Assembly: GCA_963969595.1 (NCBI GenBank)
Contig: OZ018408.1
Coordinates: 1,116,001 to 1,180,000 of the forward strand
Reading direction: 5' to 3'
DNA from: Neckera pumila
Lineage: Eukaryota > Streptophyta > Bryopsida > Hypnales > Neckeraceae
DNA: 64,000 nt
The notes beneath the pieces were generated by a model. The model searched no databases. It worked only from the letters and a program-made list of their open reading frames with translations, and was not told the origin of the DNA. A program made the position numbers and the translations under genes. The number at the start of each line of letters is the position of its first letter. Position 1 is the stretch's first letter. This document shows positions 14,035 to 27,542 of this stretch, in pieces.

Positions 14035-17000
14035 ATGACTACTTCAACTTCTTCTGTTGCTACATCTACGACTATTCCGGTGGTTGCTACTATTATTGAA
14101 CCACCAAGGCTTCAGCCTCTGCTTTTTACACAACTGGCAGCTGACATGAGCAATTATTTGTTATGGGTGAAGACTGTTAAAGCACATATATTTGCTGAGG
14201 GACTATCAGACACTATTGTTTTTGACACTATTCCCGCTGTAAGTGCCACTGTTCCTACAGCTACAATTCCTATTATTCTTGCTGTCACTGTTTTTGCTTC
14301 CACTTCTTGAAAAGCTTTACTTTTGTTCCGTTGCCATGATGTCCCTGCTTTACAACATCAATATTTAGAGATAGAAAAACCACATGAGCTTTGGCAGAAA
14401 CTCAAAGCTCGTTTTTACCATCAAAAAACAATATTCCTTCTTAGGGCTCTCCATGATTGGACGCATTTACGAGTATTGGATTTTCCAATACTTGTTACTT
14501 TGAACAATGAATTGTACCGCATCATATTGCAATTACGGTTATGTGGTCAAACCATTACCAAACAAGAAATGATTGAGAAAATCCTCTCAACATTTCCACC
14601 CGTTTCTACTATACTTGCCCAATAATATAGAAACATGAAATTTGAGAATCACTTAGGTCTCATGTCTCTGTTATTTTTTGCTGAAAAGCAAAACGAGATC
14701 CTTCTGCGCAATGCAGAAGCCCATCCTATTGGAACTACAATTGTTGAGTTCCACGCTGTCAAGGTTTCTAATGTTAAACCTAGGACATATAAGTTTAAGA
14801 AACATTGTTATAAACAGTCTGGTAGTCACAGTCATGCGCACAAGAAGAATGCCAATTCTTCTTCTAACAACCAAAGTAAGCGTCAGTTAGAGACGCGTAC
14901 TTGCCACAAATGTGGTAGAGTTGGTCATTTGGCAAATGTTTGCCATACATCAGACTATTTTGTCAAAATATTCCAAGAAAACAAGAAACTTCGAGCTCAA
15001 GGTCGTGAAACTCATACCATGGATGCGTCTATGGACCCGTATGAAGCTGAAGATTTTGAAACACATGTTGCTAAATATACCTCCACTAGTGAGTCTTGTG
15101 ATGTGCTCCTTGACTCTGCAACTACACATACTATCTTGCAAAATAAACAATTTTTTGATGTTGATAATTTTTCAACTTGGCAAACCAGAAATTTAATAAC
15201 TATGGCTGGATCGAATGTGTTTCATTTCCAGGAGGGACCTGCAAAGGTGATTTTGCCTAAGGGCATCACCATAACATGCATGCGTGCTATATTTTTTCCC
15301 TCTGCGCCTCGAAGCCTGATCAGCTATCGAGATATTCGCACCAATGGTTTTCATCTCTCGACCAAAACTTTAGATAGGCGAGAGGCTCTGATTTTTGTAC
15401 AAAACAATAAGGTAGTGGAAACAGCCTTTGCTGCGGCAAGTGGCTTATATTGGATTCCAATCCGACCACCAGTTGTATCTAGTTTTGCTTTATCTTCTAA
15501 AGATATTAAAAGTTCACTTTGGCATAGAAGACTTGGTCATCCAAGCTCCACTTTATTTTGGAAAATTCTTCCAACTGTTCTTGATCATAATTTACAGCCC
15601 GTTAATGTAAATTCAATGACACTTTACCAAGCATGTGTACAAGGCAAATTGATTGCCAGACCATCTATATGGAAGCTACCCAGTGAATTACCACCTATGT
15701 TTTCGAGACTGCATGGTGATATTTGTGGTCCAATAATACCTATGTCTAGACCATTTCAATATTTTTTGGTTTTGGTTGATGCATCAGGTAGACAATTTCA
15801 TGTCTCTTTACTATCAACTATAAATTTGGCCTTTGCCAACTTACTTTCGATGCTTATTCGGTTCAAGGCTCATTTTTCTGATTACCCAATCAAAACGCTT
15901 CGCATGGATAATGCCCAAGAATTCCGATCCAAATTTTTTGAAGACTATTGTATTGCCACTGGGATCAATTTGACATATTCAATGCCGTATGAACATGCTC
16001 AAAATGGATTGGCAGGGTCCTTTATCAAGCGAATCCAATTTATTACGAGGCCTTTGCTTTTATATGCAAATTTGCTCGCGTACATATAGAGACATGTAGT
16101 TCTACATGCTGCAACTTTAATTCGACTTTGTCTTTTATCTGTAGAGATTGTTTCTTCACATGAACTTCTTTCGGGACGTGCTCCAAACGTATTCCATTTG
16201 TGAATATTTGGATGCCGTGTTTGGATTCCAGTTGTAGAACCTCAACGTCATACTATTGGTGCTCATCGCCAAGAAGGCATCTATGTTGGATTCGACTCTC
16301 CCAACATTATTTGTTATATTAATCCTTCTACTGGTACATTACTTCGTGCGCGATTTGTCAATTGTCGTTTTGAAGAAGACATATTTCCATCTTTGAAAGG
16401 AGCAACCTATATTCAAAAAACTCCTACTAGTCTTACTTTTCAAGCTCCTCAAACATTTACTTCAAATCCTGATCCACGGACATTTTTGACCGAAAACGAA
16501 GTTGCTAAGATTTTGTATTTGCAAAAGATTGCAGATCAGACACCTGCTGGATTCACTGACGCACCAAGAATCACTAAAACTCCATTGAATGAGGCTCGAA
16601 ATCTTCCTGCACGAGTTATTTTTCCAGAAACAACAACCATTCCTACTCTTCAATCTATAGGCAAACGAACTCATGGACCAGATAAGCAACCACGCAAACA
16701 CAAGGCAACATTTGATGCTGCTAGTCTTTCTCTACTTACACCAACCACTGCCAATTTTACTCATCCATCTATTTATAAAGAAGAAATATCTAAGATAAAC
16801 ACAGAATTATTTGTAATGTACTGCGGTACTAGTCAAGTATGGGACAGAGCAAGTATTGACATAGATGAATCATTCATTTCTATGATTGTAGAAAAATTTT
16901 CTTGCAAGAAAGATGATCCCGAGCCATATACTATTGAAGATGCGATGAATCGCTCTGATTGGCTTAAGTGAAAAACTGCTATTAAAGAGGAGTATGATTC

Positions 17001-18545
17001 TTTGCGCAAGAGACAAGTTTTTGGACCTATCGTAAATAACCTCAATACACGACCTCTTGGGTACAAACTAGTTTTTGTACGCAAACGAAATGACAAAGGT
17101 CAGATTATTCGCTACAAGATTCGTCTTGTTGCTCAAAAATTCACACAAAAGTTTGGCATTGATTACGATATCACATATTCACCAGTTATGGATACTATTA
17201 CTTTTTGATATCTTCTTGGAATGGCGGTACACACCATCCTTGAGATGACACTTATGGATGTTGTTATCTCTTATCTATATGGCTCACTTTATACTAATAT
17301 ATATATATGAGAGTCCCACCTGACCTTGAATTTGCAAATCCAAGTGCAACTATTCCAGACAAATATTGTGGCGTTAAATTACAACGTGCACTATATGGTC
17401 TCAAACAATCGGGACGCATGTGGTATCAACGCCTACGGCAATTTTTTATTGAGAATCATTTTATTAATCATGCATTGCTTCCATGTCTCTTTATCAAACG
17501 AGACAAACATGATTTTGTCATCATTGTTGTTTATATTGATGACTTGAACCTTATAGGTACCAAATCTGCAATTACTGCAGCTACTCAGCTTTTTGTTCGT
17601 GAGTTTGAAATGAAGGTACTTGGTGAAACTACTTTTTGTTTTGGTTTACAAGTTCTTCATTTGAAAGATGGTAGCATTTTTCTTTCCCAGACGACATACA
17701 TCAACCGAATTTTAAAAAGATTCAACATGTTCGATGCATATCCTCTATCATCACCTATGGTAGGTTGGAATTCTAAAGGTGAAGATCCTTACCGTCCTTG
17801 CGAGGAGGAGGAGGAAACATTGGATGAAAACTATTTATACCTTGCTGCGGTCGGAGCACTTTTATACTTAACTACATCTACAAGGCCTGATATTGCACTT
17901 GTAGTTAGTGTTTTTGCAAGGCATAGTACTCGTCCCACACTTCGACATTGGAATGGGATTAAACACCTTTTCCGTTATTTGAAAGGAACTGAAGATTTAG
18001 GACTACACTATACTCGATCTCTAGATCCAACATTGGTTGAATATGCTGATGCTGGATATAGATCAAATCCTGCAACATTCAAATCTCAGACAGGTTACGT
18101 TTTCTTGCGACATGGAGCTGCAATATCTTGGAAATTAGTAAAGCAAACTATCACTGCAACATCATTTAATCATGCAGAAATTATTCCTTTATATGAAGCA
18201 TCACGAAAGTGCATCTGGTTAAAATCGATTGACAAGTTCATTTAAACCAACTGTGGATTATTTTATGACAGCTCTCCAACTGTTTTATATTAAGACAATA
18301 GTGCTTGTGCTACTCAAATGCAAGCAGACTTTATTAAAGGTGATCGCACAAAGCATATTGATCCAAAATATTTTACCTATACTAATGATTTGATTACAGA
18401 CAAGGTACTTGACATTAAGAAAATTGCATCAGCAGATAATCTTGCTGATCTTTTTACCAAGGCTCTTCCATCATCTACTCATCATCGACTTGTCCATGAT
18501 ATTGGAATGCGACGACTTAGTATTTTGGAACAAGAAATTCAATAG
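14035..18545 (+). pseudogene. Degenerate copia gag-pol
   Basis: Gag begins at ATG 14035. A CCHC zinc knuckle (CHKCGRVGHLANVC) lies near 14902-14943. The protease motif DSATTHTIL is near 15112. The integrase region has H...LGH near 15522, then the core with its two aspartates near 15718 and 15904. The third acidic position is glycine (GGG, 16015-16017). Reverse transcriptase has ALYGLKQSG near 17387 and YIDD near 17532. RNase H ends with ADLFTKALP near 18442. In-frame stops: 14308, 14623, 16087, 16201, 16969, 17206, 18243 and 18291. A frameshift lies in the TA-run at 17295-17306. The family normally makes a single polyprotein of roughly 1300-1500 residues. Clearly non-functional. Confidence 0.93.
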
Positions 18546-19090
18546 ATTTTCATTATAAACTTATTGATCTTTTTTTGATATCCTTCCATGGATTTTTCCC
18601 ACTGGATTTTACTATGAAAATGGATTGATAAAAGGAGTTGTACCCTTTTTCCTTCATCTGTGGTTTTATCCTTGAATAGAATCAAGGTTTTTCCAGATAA
18701 GGTTTTAATGAGGCAATAACCGTAAACTTTTAAGATTACGAAAATCTCCGGATAGAAAAAGGTGGAGTCGTGGTGAGAACCACGGTTTGGGGTTCAATGC
18801 TAGAGCTTATTAACCATCTTGGGGTGTCCTGCATTTTGTCACATCACAGCTCAGGGGTGGAATAGCAGGTCGACTATTATTCATGCCTCACTAGCATGCC
18901 AAGCCGCGAGTTTTCCAAACCAGTCAACGAAGCCGACGGCAATCGAACCGCGGATCGGTCGATTGACCATCGACGTATGAAACCAGCCGACCAAGTTCAT
19001 AACTTGGCGACTGTATTCGGCAATCAATTGATTTTATTGCCTTCATCAACCAGCCAGTATGATTTTATTATTTTATCCATATTATGTTGA
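18546..19090 (+). other. 3' non-coding region of copia element
   Basis: About 545 bp between the RNase H stop and the polypurine tract. No gene or strong motif is visible. Confidence 0.6.
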
Positions 19091-19101
19091 GCGAGGAGGA
19101 G
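19091..19101 (+). other. Polypurine tract of copia element
   Basis: GCGAGGAGGAG immediately before the 3' LTR, the expected position of the plus-strand primer in reverse transcription. Confidence 0.8.
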
Positions 19102-19318
19102 TGTTAAGAACCGTAGTGTGAACGCTCCCCATAATGCATGGTGGATTAGTCAACAAAGTAGTAGATGCTATTTCTTAGCCAATACGGAGAGAGTACTATT
19201 GATCATCTCTCTCCTTCTGTATATACTTCCATCCTTCAATGTTAGTGTATGCATTATTCTCTTGTATACTTTGGTGTTTTTGTTTTTTGAGTTTGTGTTT
19301 CGTTTATTATTCTCAACA
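19102..19318 (+). repeat. 3' LTR of copia element
   Basis: 217 bp, TG...CA, followed by the GTCAC duplication at 19319-19323. Pair of the LTR at 12961-13177. Confidence 0.95.
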
Positions 19319-19716
19319 GTCACTAACAAAATCAGCTTGTAAGGAGGAGAGGTCCTCTAAATGTGAAAACAAGCAAATGGAAATTTTGAATAATATGCCA
19401 CAATATTCAGTAGCATGTGTTGATGTTGCCTTGGTTCTACAGTGATGGTGTACTTCTACATCCTCCACCTATCTAATTCATCAGTAGCTATCAATGAAAC
19501 ACTATTGGGGGGTGTAATATACTACACCATCATTGTAGAGCTACTGAATGTTATAGGGACCCAAACTAGAATTCACAGGGAATGTCCAAATTGCCCTCTC
19601 CAATCCCAATCTACAATAAGTGACAATGTTTCTGAAACGTGATGTCTTGTCCTTGCTTTGCTTCTGTTTTGTTTGAGAAGCATGAATAAACGGCAACAAT
19701 ATACAATGAACTTTCT

Positions 19717-21578
19717 TTAGCTCATAAACAACACTGCAAACATTTAGCCTCCAATCACTAGAAGAAACCCATGTCTTTTTAGACATGCAATTTTTAACAT
19801 GAGCGCGTCCCCAACGGTCTCCTATCGTGTCAGCGTAGATGTTACTTTTTTCGCGTCATGGCTGACACGCAAAAAACATCAAAAATCTGAGATGACATGG
19901 CTTGATGTTTTCATGTCAAGCTTCAGACATTAGGAGGGACATAGGTCCAGGGGCTCTTGAAATTTAGCCATATGGCTGCCACGTTAGCGCCATGTCAGCG
20001 ATGGAGGCTACGTGTGCATTTTTTCATCTGGTTTGCTGGTGACATGGCAGATGATGTGGAGCATGACGTGTCTCCAAGAAAAAGTGACATGGCATCCACC
20101 AAGGCTGACGTGGCAGGCCTAGTCAACATAGTTTTATGTTGTCTAGGTGCTTTTTGAAACATTTTTTTGAATGTCAAATTAGACGTCCAAATGTTTTTCA
20201 AGACATCAACTTAAACACCTGGACATTTTTTGCAATGTTAACTTAAACGTCCAAGTGTTTTGCAATGTCATCTTAAATGTCCGCATTTAAAACATGAACA
20301 CCTCTTGAAATGCCCAATATGATTTAAATGAACAAAATCATGTCACCTCTGATGTTCATATGATGCAATGCACTGTTTAATATGATGTTAATATGGACAG
20401 TGACACATGTCATACACAACACACATATGCATTTTATAATATCCAATATAGCATACTATACACAACATTCCATACATAATACAACATACACTATACACCA
20501 TACACAATACATTGTATATAATATGCCATATATAATACACCATATTTGGCAAATACATCATATGGCTTTGAAAACCATTTATTATGATGTGAATAGAAAA
20601 AATAAGACAAGCCCTTTATACAAGTGGGGTGCCAAGAGGTAAGACAAACCATACGGGATATATATAAAATGCATAAATTGTTTTATAAATAGAAGTTGCA
20701 TGGAGATGTCGTGGAGGACATGCAACATGCAGTCATCTAACATGCAGACATCAGCTATGACATCCGAACATCCAGTCCAACAAATATCTGTTTCAACAAA
20801 CATGCATAGAAGGGGACAGTTGCATGCAAGACAAAATGCAAGTTGTTTTTTGGGACGTCTATATAGTTGTTGAAATGTCAAAGAAGACATCAAAAGAAAA
20901 TAGTACAGAGAAGGGGCTCTAGTAGGCTCCTATGCTAATGTGGCATGCCATGTCAGCAAAGACAACTGCCACATCACTACATTTCCATGTCACGTGCCAC
21001 GTCAGATGCAGTTTTATTTTTATTTTTATGGGTAGGTCATTTGGTTGCCCTTCTCCATTTTTTTTTTTACTGGGGCAGGTGTTTTACCATTGACTAAAGT
21101 ACTTGCTATTGACTTATCCGCAGTCAAAACTGTAGACCTTGCTAATGTGGCAATCCATGTTTTTTTTTATGCTAGCAAAAACAAATGCCTGTCGCGGTTT
21201 AGTGTCTACTGGAACAAACCACCCTTCAGAACACGGACGTGTTTTCAGCAAAATTAGCATGTGCTCTATGCAACATAGACAGGAATCCAATACTTCAGGC
21301 CAATTTCCCGTAGACAATCCCGTATCCTATAAAACATCCACGTCCGAGCCAAGACACCAGTAAAGACACGTGTTTCTTATAGTGAATGAATGACAAGGAA
21401 TTCTCTTGTGTAGGATAGAAGTGCAACTATTCATCCGTAGAATTTTGTGGCAAAAGTGGAGAACTTCTATAGTAGCTTGACTTCCAATGAGTGCTTTTGG
21501 GATTTTTTTAAACCAATGATTCTCATTGTTCCAAAATAGATCATTTCCACGATCATTAGTCTGTCCTTTAAGGGTTAG
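19717..21578 (-). mobile_element. Small TTAA-flanked element, split by a CACTA insertion
   Basis: 21388-21578 matches the reverse complement of the 230-bp element at 51690-51919 along its length, including the CCTTTAAGGG end (here followed by TTAG instead of TTAA). The missing end of about 39 bases aligns, less well and mostly with G-to-A differences, to 19717-19755, on the other side of the CACTA insertion. The right part is certain; the left part is inference. Confidence 0.65.
19756..21384 (+). mobile_element. Non-autonomous CACTA (En/Spm-type) element
   Basis: Begins CACTAGAAGAAAC and ends GTTTCTTATAGTG. The termini form an imperfect inverted repeat of about 23 bp (20 matches) and are flanked by a 3-bp duplication AAT (19753-19755, 21385-21387), as the CACTA superfamily requires. 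The interior has many subterminal motifs around CATGTCA/TGACATGG/ACGTGGC, a run of related units near 20160-20300, and an AT/CA-rich low-complexity stretch at 20440-20560. No transposase coding is visible, so movement would need a partner. Confidence 0.88.
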
Positions 21579-23629
21579 AGAATTCTAGAGAAGTTTTCAC
21601 CATCTTCTAGGCACGGGCTCACACACTTCCCTTTGTTATATGTAAATCTATTATATTAAGTACATAGTGTTACACCCTTGTCATGACTCCTATCATAAAA
21701 TCTGTCATGTTTTCATCCCGGAGAAATATCCTCCAAATTATTTCATCCCAAGTTCATTCTTCTGTATAAATTCTTCTATATAAATACAAGACCACAGTTT
21801 TCTGACCGACCGGCAATGCTCATCAACGCTATGATCAAACTCCAGCGCTATCAACTTCAGTTGCTGCAAAGTAACTACAATGTCGATGCTGTAGCTAGTG
21901 CTTCATAAACTAAGCTTTCTAGTCTATCAAATTTTTTTATAGAATTTTGCAATGTCGTAAACTTTTGAGGCAGCTCAAGGTTCTATCTCTGAAGTATAAA
22001 TGCTACGAAAAACGCAATAGACATCCTCCGGGCATTTAAAATTTTCATGAAATCTTGATACATTACATTGTGCTTCAAGATTTTTGAGAAAATTGCCTCC
22101 ACACTCTTTGCCTTACCAGTCATGTCGTTTTGCTTCCCAATTCATGGACAAACTTCCACAAAAATAGGAGAATGAGAGTTGTTTGTATTTTGCAAGTTAA
22201 TTTCAATTGAAACTGTACATGTCCAATATTTGGACATCGAAGCGCTACTGGGTTATTCGAACATCCGAATAATTGTTGAGTAAGGTTATTTTAGCTAATC
22301 TTTAATGAAGTACATTGTATAGTTTAAAAAAAATGAGTCATCCAAATAGTGTATTTATCAATTTTATTTATATGCTTAAAATCTTCAATTTTAATTTTCA
22401 GATTTTGGAATTCCAATTGACCTTTTTAAAACTAACAAGAAAGAACTCTTTATTAAGATTTGAAGTAGGGAGACTATAACCAAATCGCTAAATATGACAC
22501 TATCTAGAAATTTGAATCACACTAGAATATACACAATCATATGGATATTTGCTTAGCTTATAATGTGTTGATATGAATTTTCCTCATTCTTTCTTCAAAA
22601 AACTTTGATTAGTTTAATTCTTTATATAGGAAATTAAAATTTGTATGACTTGCATACGACAACTAAGTTTGTTTCCAAAAAGTAAATGATAGATTTGCCT
22701 ATTCATATTTAATGAAAAAATGGAACATATAGAGAGAAGGATTTTTTCCATTTGACTTCAAGATTAGTGGCTCCATTTTTCAAAGGTTAAGGTAGAAAAA
22801 ACTTCTTTTGCTATTTAATCTTTATGGTCTTGTAACAATCCCTTGTTGATTTTGTTGCATTTTGGGTTAAAATATATATATATATATATAATAAAATAAA
22901 TTTTTGCTTTACAAATCTCTTCCTAACATGTGAACCAACATGTTAAAGAGAATATGAGGCACATTTTATTTCACTTATTGTAAGTTTCTTTTAGAGGTGT
23001 AGGCTATATATATTCTACGTAGAGGGAAGGTACACCATTGTAATACTACTTGTGACCCATTCTTTGACCTATAAAACTACCTCAATTCCATCAATTTATT
23101 CATATACAACTCACTATCAAGATTTGTAGAAAATGTGAAAAGGTTAGGTGAGTAGTACAAATACAAGACAATGCAAGTTTCTTCTCAATAAATGATAAAA
23201 GACTTGACTAATGGTGCTCAAGTAAGTAATTATTGAAGATATGTGATCAATACTTTTGAGTGAAATCCTCATTCAACATGAAGTGGTATTTCAAGGAAGG
23301 CTTGGTTTTAGGAAGTAATTAGGAGGGCATTAGGACTCAAAGTATTGGTTTATGATTCATATATGGGGTTGTTTTAGTTTAAATGACCATGACCTCTAGT
23401 TAGGTTTGGTTTAGTATTTTGAAGAAAACCCGATTTGAAAATTCATGAAAACTACATTTAGAATTTAAAAAAATGCAATTCCACTTGAGTTTTTCGTATA
23501 AAAGTGCATATTTATAAATAAATAAAATTTCCTCATAAAATTGTATCCAAACTATTTAGATTGCCAATTTAGATAATAATAAGTTGGTTAAATATATATT
23601 GGTGAATTTTGGATACTCCCATTAGAGAA
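21579..23629. other. AT-rich gene-free stretch
   Basis: No coding or RNA gene recognised. It holds an (AT)n microsatellite at about 22871-22891 and otherwise unique-looking AT-rich DNA. Confidence 0.5.
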
Positions 23630-23990
23630 AAATCCAGCCCTTCAGAGAACTACTCCACGGACCCCTTTAGTACCGTGGAATTTAGATTTAAGGGACTGAA
23701 AAATATTTTTTCCCCTATTTCCGCACAACTGAAAATGTTGTGACAATGGTGCAAGAACCTAGTATTCCGAGTAAAAAATTATTAATTTTTTTTTTTAATC
23801 TTAAGAAAAATTTAATAAAATTTTAAATAAAATTCTACGAAATTTGACTGCTCCGGCGAGCAATCATACACTATGACTGCTCACCAAGAGCACTTTTCCA
23901 AGTTGACAGGCCATGCATGAAATAGCATGGCATGTCAACTTGGAACAGCCCTCTAAAGGGTTGAAATTTTTTCTAATGAAAGTATCCAAA
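23630..23990 (+). repeat. Dispersed repeat with paired hairpins, copy 1
   Basis: Shares a collinear series of blocks with 52695-53010: ...CCCCTATTT..., ...GACA(A/G)TGG(T/C)GCA(A/G)GAACCT..., then two successive hairpins and a TTTTTTCTAAT tail. The larger hairpin has 19-base arms 23898-23916 and 23925-23943, 18 of 19 positions pairing, with loop ATGAAATA. No coding is seen. Confidence 0.75.
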
Positions 23991-25610
23991 TCAAAATTTA
24001 AGTTAGAAATGATAAAGTATGAATTTCCATTAAAGTCATTTTTTCATTTGCATTCCAGGTCATCTAGAGTGATTGCAAGAAACATTTGTCCTATTTTTTA
24101 TCCCCTTGTCTTTAGGTGAGTGTTTTTTTGTTCATAACTTTTGCATTTTTTGTTTGTTTGGTGTGAAGTTTGAAATGAAGGTACATGCGGTAGTTGCAAA
24201 CATTGAATAATTTTTTAAACTTTTTAAGAATTATTTTATTATTTTTAACCTACCCTCAATCATTGGATGTCTACCTTAGACATTTTGGAGGGGTTTAGTC
24301 CTATTTTGATCCAAAAATGCAATTTGAAGCCACAATTTGGACATGCTGGAGGTCTACTAACATTACAAGGACTGACAATGAGTTTTTAAGAAAATAGCAA
24401 CATATCAGTTGTGCATATGAATTCAAAGTGACCTTCCATTATGCAAAGGTTACAAAGAGGGAAAAAATTCCTACATAAATTCTTTGGTGCAATACGAGCG
24501 CAACCTTCTCAAGAAAATATTTTTTTTATTTTTTATTTTTTTATTTTTTTAAATGAAAAGGTCTATGGACCCTTTTTCTACTATTTTTCTGCTCCCAGTA
24601 GCTTCTGCAGTACTCTGCAACAGTCTATAGTACTGCATAGTACTGAATCAATGGTTTAGATCTGCAAGGACACTATTGACGCATAATATTGGTAACACTA
24701 CATAATAATGTCAATCCTATGGACAAAATTGCATTTTTGAGCCAAAAACGTAAAGTGTTTTTTGTTCCAGGACAAAATTTGCAGCTAAAATGTTGGAGAC
24801 ATGTAGATAGAGCTTGGAGAGGGCACTTGATTCTACTACTATAAACCACATGCGAACAAGTGGTTTCTAATAAACTATAATTTCAACCTAAAATTTTGAG
24901 CATTGTTTGGTAATGACCATAGGTTTCTATTGCCAAAATTTCCAACTCAAATGAAATATGGAATGATTTCTAGAAGAGGTTGAAAATGAACCTAAAATGG
25001 CATATTTTAAATTCAAATATTTATAGAGAATACATTTAGATGACCGTTGCATCAATATTCCACTCAAAATGAGCTTTCAATAGAGAGTTATTTTTAGAAA
25101 TTGTTTGTTCATTTTTTAGACAATTTTTTAGGATATAATATAGGGGTGTGAAAGCTATTTTTCAGTTTTGCACTGTATCTATTTACTTCAAAAATTTGTA
25201 ACTAATTATCATTAGCAATTAAAAATATCAATAATTCAGAACATAAACTTTCAAATTAGGAAAATATATTCATATTTTTTTTGTTTTCATTTATTTAAAT
25301 TTTAGAATATAATATAGGGGGTACAAAGTTTTGGTTGCACGTAGTTTGGATTAGATACATTAAGTGCACCCCCCGTGACGTAGAGGACGCAATTGAAAAT
25401 GGATTATAATGGATATGCTTACTTCACACGTATTTTCACAAATATAATGCTATTTTAATTTCTAATGCCTGAGTGTCTTATGTATTACTACCAAATTTCA
25501 ATTTTTTTTATTATCATCAATGTATATAGATGTGTTAGAGCTACTCTTCTCTAGATATTGAATCACTATGAATCAATTTAAATAAGTATATCCATTGTAG
25601 ACCCTTTTGT

Positions 25611-25730
25611 TGCAAAAGAAAAACAAATTCAAGAGTTTTTTACATATATTTTGGTCAACTCATTTTTCAATAAGAAACAATACATTATAATCGGTCAAAG
25701 CAAAAACATTTAGCTTCCCATTGTTATATC
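25611..25730 (+). repeat. Dispersed repeat shared with 56326-56455
   Basis: Both copies share TTGCAAAAGAA, (T)GTCAACTCA, ACATTATA..GGTCAAAGCAAAA and AGCTT.CCATT in the same order and spacing. Class unknown. Confidence 0.6.
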
Positions 25731-27542
25731 CATTGAAAGAAAATGAAGGATTTTGTGACTACAAAGAGCAATTGGTTTTCTAGTTGCATTGTTCATTTCC
25801 AATTGATGATAATTTGAAGACCCACAGTTGTAGTGGACAAGTCGCATGTAGAAGTTGTACTTTTGTAATCGCAAAATGCATATCATTCCACAGCCTACTC
25901 AAAACTTCATCGATGAACTCTTCTGACGTAGTTGCTTATGTAGTATTTGCTTGCTGACATGGTCAAGACTCGTTTGCAATTCATTTGTAACTTTATTGCA
26001 ACTCGTCTGCGACTCATTTGCAACTTGTCGGTGACTTGTAGAATTTGTAGATTTCAAAATTCTAATCTCAATGATTTGCAAGTTTCAAAATTTTCAATAT
26101 TGGTATTCAATTAATTTCACTCGTTTAACAATTTAAACGATTTTTATATTTCTTGTATTTCAAATAATTTTAGATCTCTATAGATTGTAGAAATCTACAC
26201 ATTGTAAAAATGTACAAATTGTAGAAATCTTAGAATTCTATCAACAGAATTCATTACATAATACTACAACAACTTACAAGTCTTAAGGTCAATTTGCACA
26301 GAGTGCTAATTGGAGTCTAAGATTGGTATTTATTAACCTTTTTTTCCAACAAGTTCACACAAGGGGACGCTCTTATGTCCCAAACCTACATAAAAGTGCT
26401 CTTTGCTTCGAAGGTACTACACAAATACACAATTGGCGGTAAACTCTAGACGTGTTGCCGCACTTACGTAATTACAAAATCAAGCTCAAACAAATATGTC
26501 AGAAAAGTAGTTGTGCTCTTTTGTAGCGGCCCTCTCTTACAAGCAATAGTAAAGAGCGGTGCTGAAAGATTTGGCAAGACTTGCGATTTTTAATAGTGGT
26601 TGATGTTCACAGAGTATAGATACAAGTGCTAGGTGGGAAATGGGAGCTACATCTTGGAAGCTTGACATAATTACAATTGCTCTTGCCTATTCTCAATTTT
26701 TCTACAACTTCGTATGTCCCATATGCAGTCCGATTCCACACAGTGAACAATAGTGATTGTCATTTTCTTTGTAGGCGACTCTTCTAAAGGTACGTCACAG
26801 CAAGCAATGTAGTAATATAGTTTACTAGCAACCTCATTGTAGGAGAGCAACACAGAGTTAACTGTGCATGTAGATTTCAATCAAGAGTTGTAAGCATTGC
26901 AAATTGAATAATCGCAACGTCCAAAGAGCATATTTGGCAGTCACAATTTGTTACTAAATTTTCATTTTGAACTTGGAAACTAAAGTGCACAAGAATGCAA
27001 ATGAAGGAAACGCACAGGTATGTAGCACAATGCAAGAGTGGACAAGCTAAACAAAAAAAGAAGCACCCAAAAGCTGGCGATTTCTTTCCACATCATAAAG
27101 AGTTAACGCTTGTAGGTACTAGCTGTCAAATACAAAGGCCAGCCATGATACAATTGGCAATACTTAACAAAGCTTTCTTTAGAAAAATTGGTGCACCAGT
27201 TTTGAAAGTGTGAAATGGGTAATTTTACAAATAGAGAGCTATATTACATAAAACCTGGCATGTTAATATAATGTACAGTGTAAACCTACCATTATAAGTC
27301 TAATCTAGTGGTACTCTTGACAATTGATATGGAACAATTGATATAAAATAATTGGGAAATCACTTTGGGAAACAACTACAGAACAAATATGAAACAACTA
27401 GGACTCAACTACAAAACAACTATAAGATAACTAGGAAATGACTATTGTTGTTTTATGGTTGCAGTTGTTTCTAAGTTGATTTTTGCAACTATAGATTCAC
27501 ACAATGGATTCCTCAAATCCTACACTTCATTTAATTAAAACC

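Larger units (their letters stand above)
12956..19323 (+). mobile_element. Ty1/copia LTR retrotransposon, full length but inactivated
   Basis: Bounded by a 5-bp duplication GTCAC (12956-12960 and 19319-19323). Order: LTR 12961-13177, leader, gag-protease-integrase-reverse transcriptase-RNase H, purine tract 19091-19101, LTR 19102-19318. Integrase before reverse transcriptase defines the copia superfamily. The LTRs are 217 bp each, begin TG, end CA, and differ at 5 sites, all transitions. The coding region carries at least eight premature stops and one frameshift, so this copy cannot make its own proteins. Confidence 0.95.

Noticed and set aside
19438..19560. Inverted pairs GATGGTGTA/TACACCATC and CAGTAGCT/AGCTACTG
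   Set aside because: Suggestive of a small palindromic element, with weak similarity near 61245-61275, but the ends and target duplication could not be defined.
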